Source: Methanospirillum hungatei JF-1 (lineage in GTDB: Archaea > Halobacteriota > Methanomicrobia > Methanomicrobiales > Methanospirillaceae). Taken from it: a stretch of DNA of 64,000 bases. The translations under genes were made by a program, and so were the position numbers. Location of the stretch: positions 1,648,936-1,712,935 of the forward strand of contig NC_007796.1 of NCBI RefSeq assembly GCF_000013445.1, read 5' to 3'. This document shows positions 35,536 through 42,964 of the stretch, piece by piece. The notes beneath the pieces are model-generated. The model was not told the DNA's origin, did not search any database, and saw only the letters and a program-made list of their open reading frames with translations. Each line of letters begins with the position of its first letter. Within the stretch, counting starts at the first letter, position 1.

Positions 35536-37337
35536 CCCCGGAGCATATACAGATTATAGATAGTATGCATCACGGTTGCAACAGTAATCCCGATAGGAAA
35601 CGCATTCTTCCCCCATATCTTCACTACTGCACCGGTGCAGAATACGGTCCCTGAATGGAGAAGAAACGGCACCCAGAGGAGGCCCAGAGACATAAAGAGA
35701 GCCGCCCCGAAGATGGAATCAGCGATCTGCGAGATGGTCACAAAGAGGAGCAGCTTCTCACCAAGGAGAAAGCCAAACCCGATAAGAAGTGACGCAAGGA
35801 CGACAATCTTCCAGGTCAGGGGGGGATACCGGTGCGAAATTAGTCCGACAAAGCCTGCTGCCTTTACCAGTTCCTCGGTCATCGCTGCCAGTACCATGAT
35901 AAGAATGAGGGAATAGGGCATCGGGAGGTTGAAAAAGAGCACCAGATACATCATCTGGGCCATAAAGACGAAGGGGATAGTCATCACCGAGATGAGGATG
36001 AGGGAGAGATACCAGTACCTGTTTGAGATAAGAGCACCAAGGTAGAGCGCCAGTGCATCAAGGAGTCCTTTCTCAGTAAAGAGCTGCTCTTCATGAAAGT
36101 TTCTGATACAGACACCGAAGAGGATGAGACTGGTCAGGTAAAAGAGGGTGGTTGAGTAGATATAATCCGTCAGGGTGTATCCGGTCCCGTCAATCACATG
36201 AACCACCAGCGTTACCGGGGAGAGGAGACTGACAATATGGACATTTGCAAAGATGCTGGGGAAGAAGAGGTATGATGTCGCGATGGTTGAGAAGAAGATA
36301 GAGATAAACGAGAGTTCCTTATAACTTCTGGCCACCATCCCGATGAAGAGTGCAAATGACAGGAAAAACAGGATAACGGGTATAAGAGGCAGGATTGCGA
36401 GAACATCCGCCTTCACCGTGAAGAGAATTGCAACAACAATCAGGATCATCCCGACTGCATAGGGGAGCATCTTCCCAAGTACCAGGATGACTGGCCTGAC
36501 CGGTGATGCAATAAGCGCTTCACCCTGACGAAGGGTCCGCTCATTCATGATACTCATCATGAAGAACTGGGATGTGAAGTAGAGCGGGAATATAAAGACA
36601 AAGATGAAGATGATGGTATCAAAGGGCAGTGGGGGAGAGAGCATGGAAGGAATCCGCAGTTCTCCAAGAGCCTCCTGCTGGGACAAAAGATTAGTATATC
36701 TTCCCAGCTGATCAGCCCCCCGGGCCGCCTCTTCCTCAAGCTGGAGACGAAGATGTTCCATATCTGCAGGGATGATCCCTGAAGGAGGGATGATATCTGT
36801 CTCAATATTTTCTGGTTCAGGCGGAGTCGGGGATGCGGTTCGAGGTGCTGCCACCTGCTGACCGCTCTGGGTTGCAAGAAAGTCGAGCTCGCTGACAATG
36901 TACTCACTATCAATCCAGACCGGATAGGCCGCAAACAGGTCGGTCTGCTGACGATAGATGTAGTCCTGATACGCCTGGTAATCCCGCTCAAAACTCTTCT
37001 GGGCTGCCGCACCTTTCTCCCCGTTTGCCCGAAGGAGAGACCCGGCACGGATAGCAAGATCAAGCCCCAGTGACCTGATATTGGTACCGTCTGACGGAAG
37101 GGAGTAGACAACATACCGGGGATCGCTGCCAATGATGTCCAGGTACATCTGACTGTCCACCCCGACCCGGTAGATTCCATCCTGCAGATGAATACCTTTT
37201 TGTGCTGTAAACCCACTGACACCCACCAGGAGAACGAGCAGCACTATGGCAACCGGTAAAAGGTCCCGGGTCATGGTCCCCTGAAAGCGTCTAATTTCCC
37301 ATATCGCAATGGTAAGAAGCTGTGAAAGAGCCTCCAT
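35523..37337 (-). CDS. ABC-2 permease fused to a PrsW-like intramembrane protease domain
   Basis: 604 residues. The N-terminal about 400 form an ABC-2 permease: first helix at about 25-45, a large outer loop with a Pro-rich stretch (TASPTPPEPEN), the loop NERTLRQGEALIASPVRPVILVLGK and further helices. The C-terminal about 180 residues have eight or so hydrophobic segments with motifs of the PrsW family: MTEELVKA (Glu488, Glu489, Lys492), FLLGEK (Glu527), LLHSG (His561) and VMHTIYN (His591, Asn595). These are the metal-site residues expected of the protease. The fusion suggests cleavage of a membrane substrate coupled to export. The partner permease overlaps its 3' end. Confidence 0.87.
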   Translation of the reverse strand: MEALSQLLTIAIWEIRRFQGTMTRDLLPVAIVLLVLLVGVSGFTAQKGIHLQDGIYRVGVDSQMYLDIIGSDPRYVVYSLPSDGTNIRSLGLDLAIRAGSLLRANGEKGAAAQKSFERDYQAYQDYIYRQQTDLFAAYPVWIDSEYIVSELDFLATQSGQQVAAPRTASPTPPEPENIETDIIPPSGIIPADMEHLRLQLEEEAARGADQLGRYTNLLSQQEALGELRIPSMLSPPLPFDTIIFIFVFIFPLYFTSQFFMMSIMNERTLRQGEALIASPVRPVILVLGKMLPYAVGMILIVVAILFTVKADVLAILPLIPVILFFLSFALFIGMVARSYKELSFISIFFSTIATSYLFFPSIFANVHIVSLLSPVTLVVHVIDGTGYTLTDYIYSTTLFYLTSLILFGVCIRNFHEEQLFTEKGLLDALALYLGALISNRYWYLSLILISVMTIPFVFMAQMMYLVLFFNLPMPYSLILIMVLAAMTEELVKAAGFVGLISHRYPPLTWKIVVLASLLIGFGFLLGEKLLLFVTISQIADSIFGAALFMSLGLLWVPFLLHSGTVFCTGAVVKIWGKNAFPIGITVATVMHTIYNLYMLRGWVW

Positions 37338-37419
37338 TGGGTGATAGTTCGCCGGGATGGTATATCAAAGCTTACCGTAACACTTTAACGTAGTGAAGAC
37401 AAGAGGAGGATACATCACT

Positions 37420-38301
37420 ATGATTGAAGCATCGTCCTTAACGAAGATGTACGGGGATGTTACCGCCCTCTCCGATGTTTCATTCACCTGCAGAGAGGGG
37501 GAGATATTCGGCATTATCGGCCACAACGGAGCAGGAAAAACAACGCTCCTGAAGATCCTATCAGGTCTTATCCTTCCCACATCAGGCTCCCTGGTTATTG
37601 GAAATCTGGATCTGGTATCAGATCCCATGCAGGTACGTTCACAGATAGGATACCTGCCTGAGGAGTCGCGGCTGTATGAAACGATGCTCGTCCCGGATTA
37701 TCTCCGGTTCTTTGGAGAAATTTACGGGCTTGACCGGTTAACCATTCAGGCACGGGCTGATCTTTTGCTCGCCCAGTTATCCCTCCAGCCGGATGGGAAA
37801 CAGATAGGAAACCTCTCGAAGGGGATGAAGCGAAAGGTTGCCATCGCCCGATCCCTTATTCATGACCCTTCGATCCTTATCTATGATGAACCAGGATCTG
37901 GCCTGGACCCGATGACAACCCGGTTTATCATTGAATATTTAAAACAACTCAGAACTGAGGGCAAGACCATCATCCTCTCTGCCCATAACCTGGCCCAGGT
38001 TGAAGAGATATGCGACCATGTCATGATTTTAAAGCGGGGGAAAGTGGTGGTGTTTGGCACGATGCCTGAACTGCGCGAACAGTTCGGATCCATCAGGTAC
38101 GAGATCTGGTACATCTGGCCGGAAGATTCAAAGCCACCCATTCAGGCAGACCAGTCAGGAAATCTCTGGATGTCGGTCGCTCACTCTATAGAGGCACTCA
38201 ATGAGATAACGAGCACTATCAGCTCCGGCGGTGGCACGGTTGAGCGAATCGAATCCAGGTACCCGTCTCTGGAAGAGATTTTGGTTAAAATTGGAAAGTG
38301 A
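37420..38301 (+). CDS. ABC transporter ATP-binding protein
   Basis: 293 residues from ATG 37420, preceded by GAGGAGG. Walker A is GHNGAGKTT, the Q-loop lies in IGYLPEESRLYETM, the signature is LSKGMKRKVAIA, Walker B ILIYDEPGSGLD and the switch His is in LSAHNLAQ. The C-terminal 75 residues resemble those of NatA/CcmA-like exporters. It is divergent from the two permease genes, about 80 bases apart, and is their obvious ATPase. An in-frame GTG at 37393 lacks a ribosome site. Confidence 0.95.
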   Translation: MIEASSLTKMYGDVTALSDVSFTCREGEIFGIIGHNGAGKTTLLKILSGLILPTSGSLVIGNLDLVSDPMQVRSQIGYLPEESRLYETMLVPDYLRFFGEIYGLDRLTIQARADLLLAQLSLQPDGKQIGNLSKGMKRKVAIARSLIHDPSILIYDEPGSGLDPMTTRFIIEYLKQLRTEGKTIILSAHNLAQVEEICDHVMILKRGKVVVFGTMPELREQFGSIRYEIWYIWPEDSKPPIQADQSGNLWMSVAHSIEALNEITSTISSGGGTVERIESRYPSLEEILVKIGK

Positions 38302-38302
38302 T

Positions 38303-39349
38303 TTAGTAAAAGATCCTGGCCATCTCATAGAGTTCAGGATCAACCTTCTTCTGGGTAATGGCATCGCTTAGAGGAATCGGAACTATCTTGTCCCCATGGA
38401 GAGCGACCATTACGCCATAATTCCCCTCATGAATCTGCTGAACTGCTTTAACCCCGTACCTGGTTGCCAGAACACGGTCATGGGCGGTCGGCGACCCACC
38501 CCGCTGCACATGACCAAGAACGGTGACACGGGTTTCTGAACCGACCCGCTCTTCAATGGCCCTGCCAAGCAGATGACCAATACCACCCAGCTGTTCATGC
38601 CCGAACTCGTCCACTTTTGAAGAGGCCGTTACAAAGTTATTCATATCGGTGGGTTTAGCCCCCTCGGCGATGACCACAATGGAGAACTTCTTACCCCGTT
38701 CCCGCCGTTTCTTCAGGCCCTCACAGACATCGTCAATATCAAAGGGCACTTCAGGAATCAGGATCTGATCTGCTCCACCTGCTATCCCGGCAATCGTTGC
38801 AATCCAGCCTGCATGACGTCCCATCACTTCAAGTACCATGATGCGGTGATGGGATTCGGCAGTGGTATGGAGCCGGTCTATGGCATCGGTTACAATGGAT
38901 ACCGCAGTATCAAATCCGAAGGTATAGTCGGTTCCGGAGAGGTCATTATCTATCGTCTTTGGGATGCCCACCACAGGGATATTCATCTGGTGCAGCCGGG
39001 TTGCAACACTGAGCGTGTCATCCCCGCCGACGGCGACGACGGCATCAATCCCGAACCGCTTCAGATTTGAGAGCATTTGCTGGGTCTGCTCCTCACTCTT
39101 CAGGGGATTGGTCCGTGATGTCCCAAGGATAGTCCCCCCCTTCGGCAGAATACCGGTTACGGAAAATTCTGTCAGGGGCTCTACTTCCCCTTCTACAATA
39201 CCCTTCCATCCATTCCGAATCCCGATAACCGAATAGTCATAGAGATGTGCAGTCTTTACCACTGCACGAATGACTGCGTTCAGACCGGGACAGTCGCCAC
39301 CGCCGGTCAGAATCCCGATTGTTTTTATCTTCCGAGTAGTATCAGCCAT
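38303..39349 (-). CDS. 6-phosphofructokinase, PfkA family, PPi-type active site
   Basis: 348 residues from the Met giving MADTTRKIKT. It phosphorylates fructose 6-phosphate. LTGGGDCPGLNA and VLGHVQRGGSPTAHDR are family landmarks. The donor site reads GGDDTL (Asp111 at the place of Gly104 of E. coli PfkA) and PKTIDND (Lys131 at the place of Gly124, catalytic Asp134). Asp plus Lys at those positions marks pyrophosphate-dependent enzymes, so PPi is the probable donor and the reaction reversible. The start overlaps the aldolase stop by 8 bases, showing translational coupling. A Met 12 codons upstream is also in frame. Confidence 0.93.
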   Translation of the reverse strand: MADTTRKIKTIGILTGGGDCPGLNAVIRAVVKTAHLYDYSVIGIRNGWKGIVEGEVEPLTEFSVTGILPKGGTILGTSRTNPLKSEEQTQQMLSNLKRFGIDAVVAVGGDDTLSVATRLHQMNIPVVGIPKTIDNDLSGTDYTFGFDTAVSIVTDAIDRLHTTAESHHRIMVLEVMGRHAGWIATIAGIAGGADQILIPEVPFDIDDVCEGLKKRRERGKKFSIVVIAEGAKPTDMNNFVTASSKVDEFGHEQLGGIGHLLGRAIEERVGSETRVTVLGHVQRGGSPTAHDRVLATRYGVKAVQQIHEGNYGVMVALHGDKIVPIPLSDAITQKKVDPELYEMARIFY

Positions 39350-40250
39350 GATAAATCTTGATCGCATCTTCCACACTGGCCCCATCCACGGTTATGGCGT
39401 AGATGGCATTGCACATCCGAACCGCTTCATCAAGTGGTTTCTGATGGATATTTCTGCCGGTTGCATTCCCGCTGCATCCTCCGACATGGATCTGTTCCCA
39501 GAGTTGGGTCAGGAACGTGGCAGCATCAACACTGGATCCGCCTGCACAAACAACCTTTGTCCGTCCTGCAGCAAGGGTTGCTTCCCGGATAAGTTCTGCA
39601 GATGATGCACCTTCTCCTTTCGGCGGGTTAACTTTCACAAAGTCTGATCCAAGACATGCGGCAACCCCTGCTGCTCCGGCGATAAGGTGGGGATCTTTCT
39701 CATTCCCTACCGCTTTACCCCGTGGATAGATCCAGAGGACCGTGACAAGACCATTCTGGTGTGCTTCAAAGATGGCCTGTGCAGCAGCACTGAGCATCGC
39801 CGACTCATATTCAGAACCCAGGTAAATGGTGTACCCGATACCCAGGATGTTCAGTTTACTGCATTTTCTGAATGCAACAACCTGGTCAATGGTGTTGATA
39901 AGATTAGAGAAGGGTTCATGTTGTGCTGTCGGTACCAAGTGGGTCTTGGAATTGATCTTAATCAGGTACGGGATCTTGGGATAGTCTGCACCATATTTTG
40001 CGATAAGTCCCAGCTGAGTTGCAAAGCACCCGATTTTTGCCTTCGCTGCTATTCTGAAGAGGTGTTCAGGATCATGGTCATCAGGGTGAATCCCCTCGCC
40101 ATAGAAGTCATCATTCAGATGCTCAATCTTCTGGTCACCGGCAAAAAGCATCAGCCGACCGGAATCGTGAGTTATCGTCTTCAGATTACGAATATACGTG
40201 TCCTGCTCACTTTTTGGTACGTCCAGAGGAACAGCAAAGCCTTTGCTCAT
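39342..40250 (-). CDS. class I fructose-bisphosphate aldolase, archaeal DhnA-type
   Basis: 302 residues. LMLFAGDQKIEHLNDDF, VLWIYPRGKAVGNEKDP and SDFVKVNPPKG are features of the DhnA/FbaB-type class I aldolases; Lys206 is the Schiff-base residue. Phosphate-binding elements VVCAGGSSVD and GCSGNATGRNIHQ follow. It would interconvert fructose 1,6-bisphosphate with the two triose phosphates, the step next to the phosphofructokinase encoded by the overlapping downstream gene. Related DhnA proteins with other roles (aminoquinate pathway) exist, but the neighbour favours glycolysis/gluconeogenesis. Confidence 0.9.
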   Translation of the reverse strand: MSKGFAVPLDVPKSEQDTYIRNLKTITHDSGRLMLFAGDQKIEHLNDDFYGEGIHPDDHDPEHLFRIAAKAKIGCFATQLGLIAKYGADYPKIPYLIKINSKTHLVPTAQHEPFSNLINTIDQVVAFRKCSKLNILGIGYTIYLGSEYESAMLSAAAQAIFEAHQNGLVTVLWIYPRGKAVGNEKDPHLIAGAAGVAACLGSDFVKVNPPKGEGASSAELIREATLAAGRTKVVCAGGSSVDAATFLTQLWEQIHVGGCSGNATGRNIHQKPLDEAVRMCNAIYAITVDGASVEDAIKIYHG

Positions 40251-40332
40251 GCCTTTTCTCTCATCTTTTTGACAGATAAATATTCCTTTGAGATGTCAGA
40301 GAAGGTGAGAAAGAGAAAATATCCGGAACCGG

Positions 40333-40575
40333 TTATCTGACCTGAATCACTTTTTCTTCGCTGTTCCGCAGGCGTGTACGAATCCACGTCATGGCATCGA
40401 GTTTATTTTTAAATGCCGCAATATTAACCTGCTCGCCATCTTTGAGGTGGGCCCTCAGGATTGCTTTTTCAACAACAACCTGCCCTTTCCGTTCCTTCGT
40501 TACTTCGACGACCAGGAATTTCTGAATATAGTCCAGGTTTATTACCTGGGTTCCGACATCAAGCCATTTGGGCAT
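40333..40575 (-). CDS. small conserved-looking protein, function unknown
   Basis: 80 residues, soluble, basic. It starts MPKWLDVGTQVINLDYIQKF and contains beta-rich stretches followed by KNKLDAMTWIRTRLRNSEEK, suggesting a small beta-beta-beta-alpha fold. No cysteine or catalytic pattern is visible and I do not recognise the family. It lies between two genes on the same strand, 82 bases before the aldolase and 57 after the next small gene, and probably shares their transcript. Confidence 0.75.
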   Translation of the reverse strand: MPKWLDVGTQVINLDYIQKFLVVEVTKERKGQVVVEKAILRAHLKDGEQVNIAAFKNKLDAMTWIRTRLRNSEEKVIQVR

Positions 40576-40632
40576 ATATGGTTCCGACTATCAGGGAAAA
40601 GGGAGGCGCTTATTCTGCTCTCTGCAGAACCG

Positions 40633-40935
40633 TTATTTCATAATACGATCTCGTGCCTGGTTAATAAACTCTATACCCTCTCGCCTGATATCCTCGCAGA
40701 TCTGCATGACCTCTCCGGTTATCTGGTCAAGTTTTCGCCCAAGATGCTGTCTTCCTTCCTGGGTGCCGATGAGATCACTCCCTGCCGCCAGTAATTCGTC
40801 AATACCCTTCCCGATCTGACCTGCAGCAGAACGGAGCCTGGTTTCAGGATCTTCCTTTTGGTCTGCAGAAGATGGTTCAGGAGCTGCATCCTCTACCCAT
40901 CTTCCCTTATCGAAATGTCCCCCTGACTCTCCCAT
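40633..40935 (-). CDS. small hydrophilic helical protein, function unknown
   Basis: 100 residues from the Met giving MGESGGHFDKGRWVEDAAPE; a Met 15 codons upstream is also in frame. The first 45 residues are low in hydrophobics and probably disordered. The rest is amphipathic helix (RLRSAAGQIGKGIDELLAAG; GRKLDQITGEVMQICEDI). There is no membrane segment or known motif. It sits 68 bases after the DinB gene on the same strand. Confidence 0.72.
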   Translation of the reverse strand: MGESGGHFDKGRWVEDAAPEPSSADQKEDPETRLRSAAGQIGKGIDELLAAGSDLIGTQEGRQHLGRKLDQITGEVMQICEDIRREGIEFINQARDRIMK

Positions 40936-41002
40936 ACTACTATGTCTCTTTAGTGAATTTATCAATCCTTGTGTTAGCACATGCTCTTTTCCGGTCGGCA
41001 GG

Positions 41003-42109
41003 TTAAAAATCAGACAGGGATCTCTGAACCGGATCGGGATGAATAAGTCCGGAAAACCTCACTCCAATCAGCCGGACCGGGGACCTATCCCACATCTCCG
41101 TAAAAAGCCCGTCAATAGCGCATTCAATCACCCTGACCTCACGGGTTGGCTGCATCAGGGTCACCGATTTTGTTCTCGTTATAAAGCCGGTATACCGGAT
41201 CCTGATTCCGATGGTGCGCGAGTATATATTCTGTTCCTCAAGTTCATGACATAAGGAGAGAATCATTGTATGCAGTGAACCCAGGATCTCATCAGGCGAT
41301 GTCGAATCCCGTAAAAAGGTATGTTCACGGCTGATCGATCTCCTTTTTCCAGATTCCCGAAGGCCTTCGCGATCCTGCCCCCTGGCAATCTGATGAAGCC
41401 TGACAGCATGCGAACCAAACATATCCTGTAATGTCTGGATATCACACCGGGCTATATCACCAATGGTCTGTAATCCGGCATTGATCAGGACCTGCGCAGA
41501 TTTTTTCCCGATCCCGGGAATTTTTCCTACAGGCAGTGGTTTTAAGAATGACTCGAGAGTATCAGGAGACACAACCGTGAGACCGTCCGGTTTCTGCTGT
41601 TCGGATGCCATCTTTGCATAGATCCGTGAAGGGGCAAGTCCGACAGAGCAGGTCAGTCCGACCTGGTTTCGTATCACCTGCTTTATATTGGCAGCATGGT
41701 GTGCAGCCAGTTCATATGACCGGTCACAACTGAGATCAAGGTACGCTTCATCAATAGACACCTGCTCAATCTCTCCGGCTATCCCCCGAAGTATCTGCAT
41801 AATTGTTGCTGAAACCTGCGCATACGTAGCCATATGGGGAGGGATAAAGATGGCATGAGGGCAGAGGTGATAGGCCTGTGATATCGGCATAGCGGAGTGG
41901 ATACCAAATGCCCGTGCTTCATAGGAACAGGTGCTCACTACCCCGCGACCCGTCCCCTGCATGGGATCTGCACCGATGACTACTGGTTTTCCTGAGAGAT
42001 CAGGATTGTTCCGTATCTCGACCGAGGCATAAAAAGAGTCCATGTCAAGATGCAGAATGATCTGTTCGTTCATCATCTCCGGGTGTATTCGTATCAGGTT
42101 CTCATCCAT
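41003..42109 (-). CDS. dinB: DNA polymerase IV (Y family, DinB)
   Basis: 368 residues. This error-prone polymerase copies damaged templates. The palm has LHLDMDSFYASVE with two metal-binding Asp residues and VSIDEAYLDLS with the SIDE acids. GIPGIGKKSAQVL-type helix-hairpin-helix (VGKIPGIGKKSAQVLI) forms the thumb, and the C-terminal 120 residues fit the little finger. Homologues usually begin 5-8 residues before the first Asp motif, so the adjacent Mets at complement 42076 and 42073 (MMNEQIILHLDMD) may be the real start. No C-terminal PCNA-binding box is obvious apart from a final SLSDF. Confidence 0.95.
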   Translation of the reverse strand: MDENLIRIHPEMMNEQIILHLDMDSFYASVEIRNNPDLSGKPVVIGADPMQGTGRGVVSTCSYEARAFGIHSAMPISQAYHLCPHAIFIPPHMATYAQVSATIMQILRGIAGEIEQVSIDEAYLDLSCDRSYELAAHHAANIKQVIRNQVGLTCSVGLAPSRIYAKMASEQQKPDGLTVVSPDTLESFLKPLPVGKIPGIGKKSAQVLINAGLQTIGDIARCDIQTLQDMFGSHAVRLHQIARGQDREGLRESGKRRSISREHTFLRDSTSPDEILGSLHTMILSLCHELEEQNIYSRTIGIRIRYTGFITRTKSVTLMQPTREVRVIECAIDGLFTEMWDRSPVRLIGVRFSGLIHPDPVQRSLSDF

Positions 42110-42314
42110 GATGTTTGAGCCTTTGTATACCTGCCAAGAAGTCTTCCGCGAAAGTGAAGCACATTTTTTTAAAGGTCATAATTGGCACCATGAGAGAAAT
42201 TACGACAGGAAATGACCCTTTTCAAAATCATGAAATCGTGGTTTTTCACTTTCACCCTGTTTCATTAAATTTCAAATACCCCTGGACATGACCTGTATAG
42301 TGTGCAGAAACACA

Positions 42315-42393
42315 CCGGAGCGGTACCCCTGAAACATAACCCCCCAAACCCCCCACATGCCGGATCTCCGCACCCGGCATATATCTGCTCCGG
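42315..42393. other. nested inverted repeats in intergenic region
   Basis: Outer arms CCGGAGCGG (42315-42323) and CTGCTCCGG (42385-42393) pair over 9 bp with one G-T. Inside, ATGCCGG (42357-42363) and CCGGCAT (42374-42380) form a perfect 7-bp stem with a 10-base loop. The whole could fold as one branched RNA or DNA structure. It lies in a 448-base gene-free stretch between dinB and the DUF2703-like gene. Confidence 0.5.
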
Positions 42394-42445
42394 AAGCACA
42401 ACTGCACACAAATATACCCTATATATCCCCATCCCTTAACCCCCC
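42340..42445. other. C-rich tracts, G-quadruplex potential on minus strand
   Basis: Runs of six C occur at 42340-42345, 42349-42354 and 42440-42445. At 42417-42445 the order is C3, 7 bases, C4, 2 bases, C3, 4 bases, C6, which meets the usual G-quadruplex rule on the opposite strand. Such runs are rare elsewhere in the window. The rest of the gap 42110-42557 has no gene and must contain two divergent promoters. Confidence 0.5.
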
Positions 42446-42557
42446 ACTTTTGGTTTTTTATGAATTATATCAAAGACGAATGCTCATGACCTTATATGAC
42501 CCATATATGAGAGAACAACACCGCCCAGCCGGGCAATAATTTTGATATGAGGAAAAT

Positions 42558-42914
42558 ATGACTGAAATCAATGGTTCCGGATGCACGCCGGATAAATGTC
42601 AGGGTTGTACAGGTTGTGGAGGAGAAGCAATTGAAAAGATCACCCTCCGGGTTGAATGGAAACATAAAGGTGTAACCCCCGAAGACCCTGAAGCTATCTC
42701 TACGATACTGCATGACCTGTCCGCCGAACTCATGGTCTCCGGTGTGGAGCTGATTTATATCAATAATACCTATGAAGAAAACATAAAAGAGAATTCATCA
42801 ACATTCTTCATAAACGGGCACCTCCTTTCTGATATTGTAGACCTTCCAGAAGGCCCGGTGTCAAAAGAACTCATCCGTAAGGGTATTTTCCAGGCACTTC
42901 TCCGGAATCTCTGA
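42558..42914 (+). CDS. DUF2703-like Cys-rich small protein
   Basis: 118 residues. The N terminus has four Cys in CTPDKCQGCTGCGG, a likely metal or cluster site. The rest (ITLRVEWKHKGVTPEDPEAI; LSAELMVSGVELIYINNTY; SSTFFINGHLLSDI) has the thioredoxin-like order seen in DUF2703 proteins, whose role is not established. ATG at 42558 follows GAGGAAAAT. It is followed after 50 bases by the acyl-CoA synthetase. The name is tentative. Confidence 0.75.
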   Translation: MTEINGSGCTPDKCQGCTGCGGEAIEKITLRVEWKHKGVTPEDPEAISTILHDLSAELMVSGVELIYINNTYEENIKENSSTFFINGHLLSDIVDLPEGPVSKELIRKGIFQALLRNL

Positions 42915-42964
42915 GAGATAACCCTTATCTTATTCTTATTCTATAATCACCTTCAGGTAAAACC

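Noticed and set aside
34459-38301. Antiviral or defence island reading of the ABC/PrsW genes
   Set aside because: No nuclease, reverse transcriptase or other defence gene nearby; the exporter reading explains the genes more simply, though the fusion remains of interest.
17253-42260. Shared 17-base sequence GTTTTTCACTTTCACCC near 17250 and near 42241
   Set aside because: Two copies only; a match of this length is expected by chance about once in windows of this size. No array or flanking similarity, so not a CRISPR or attachment site.
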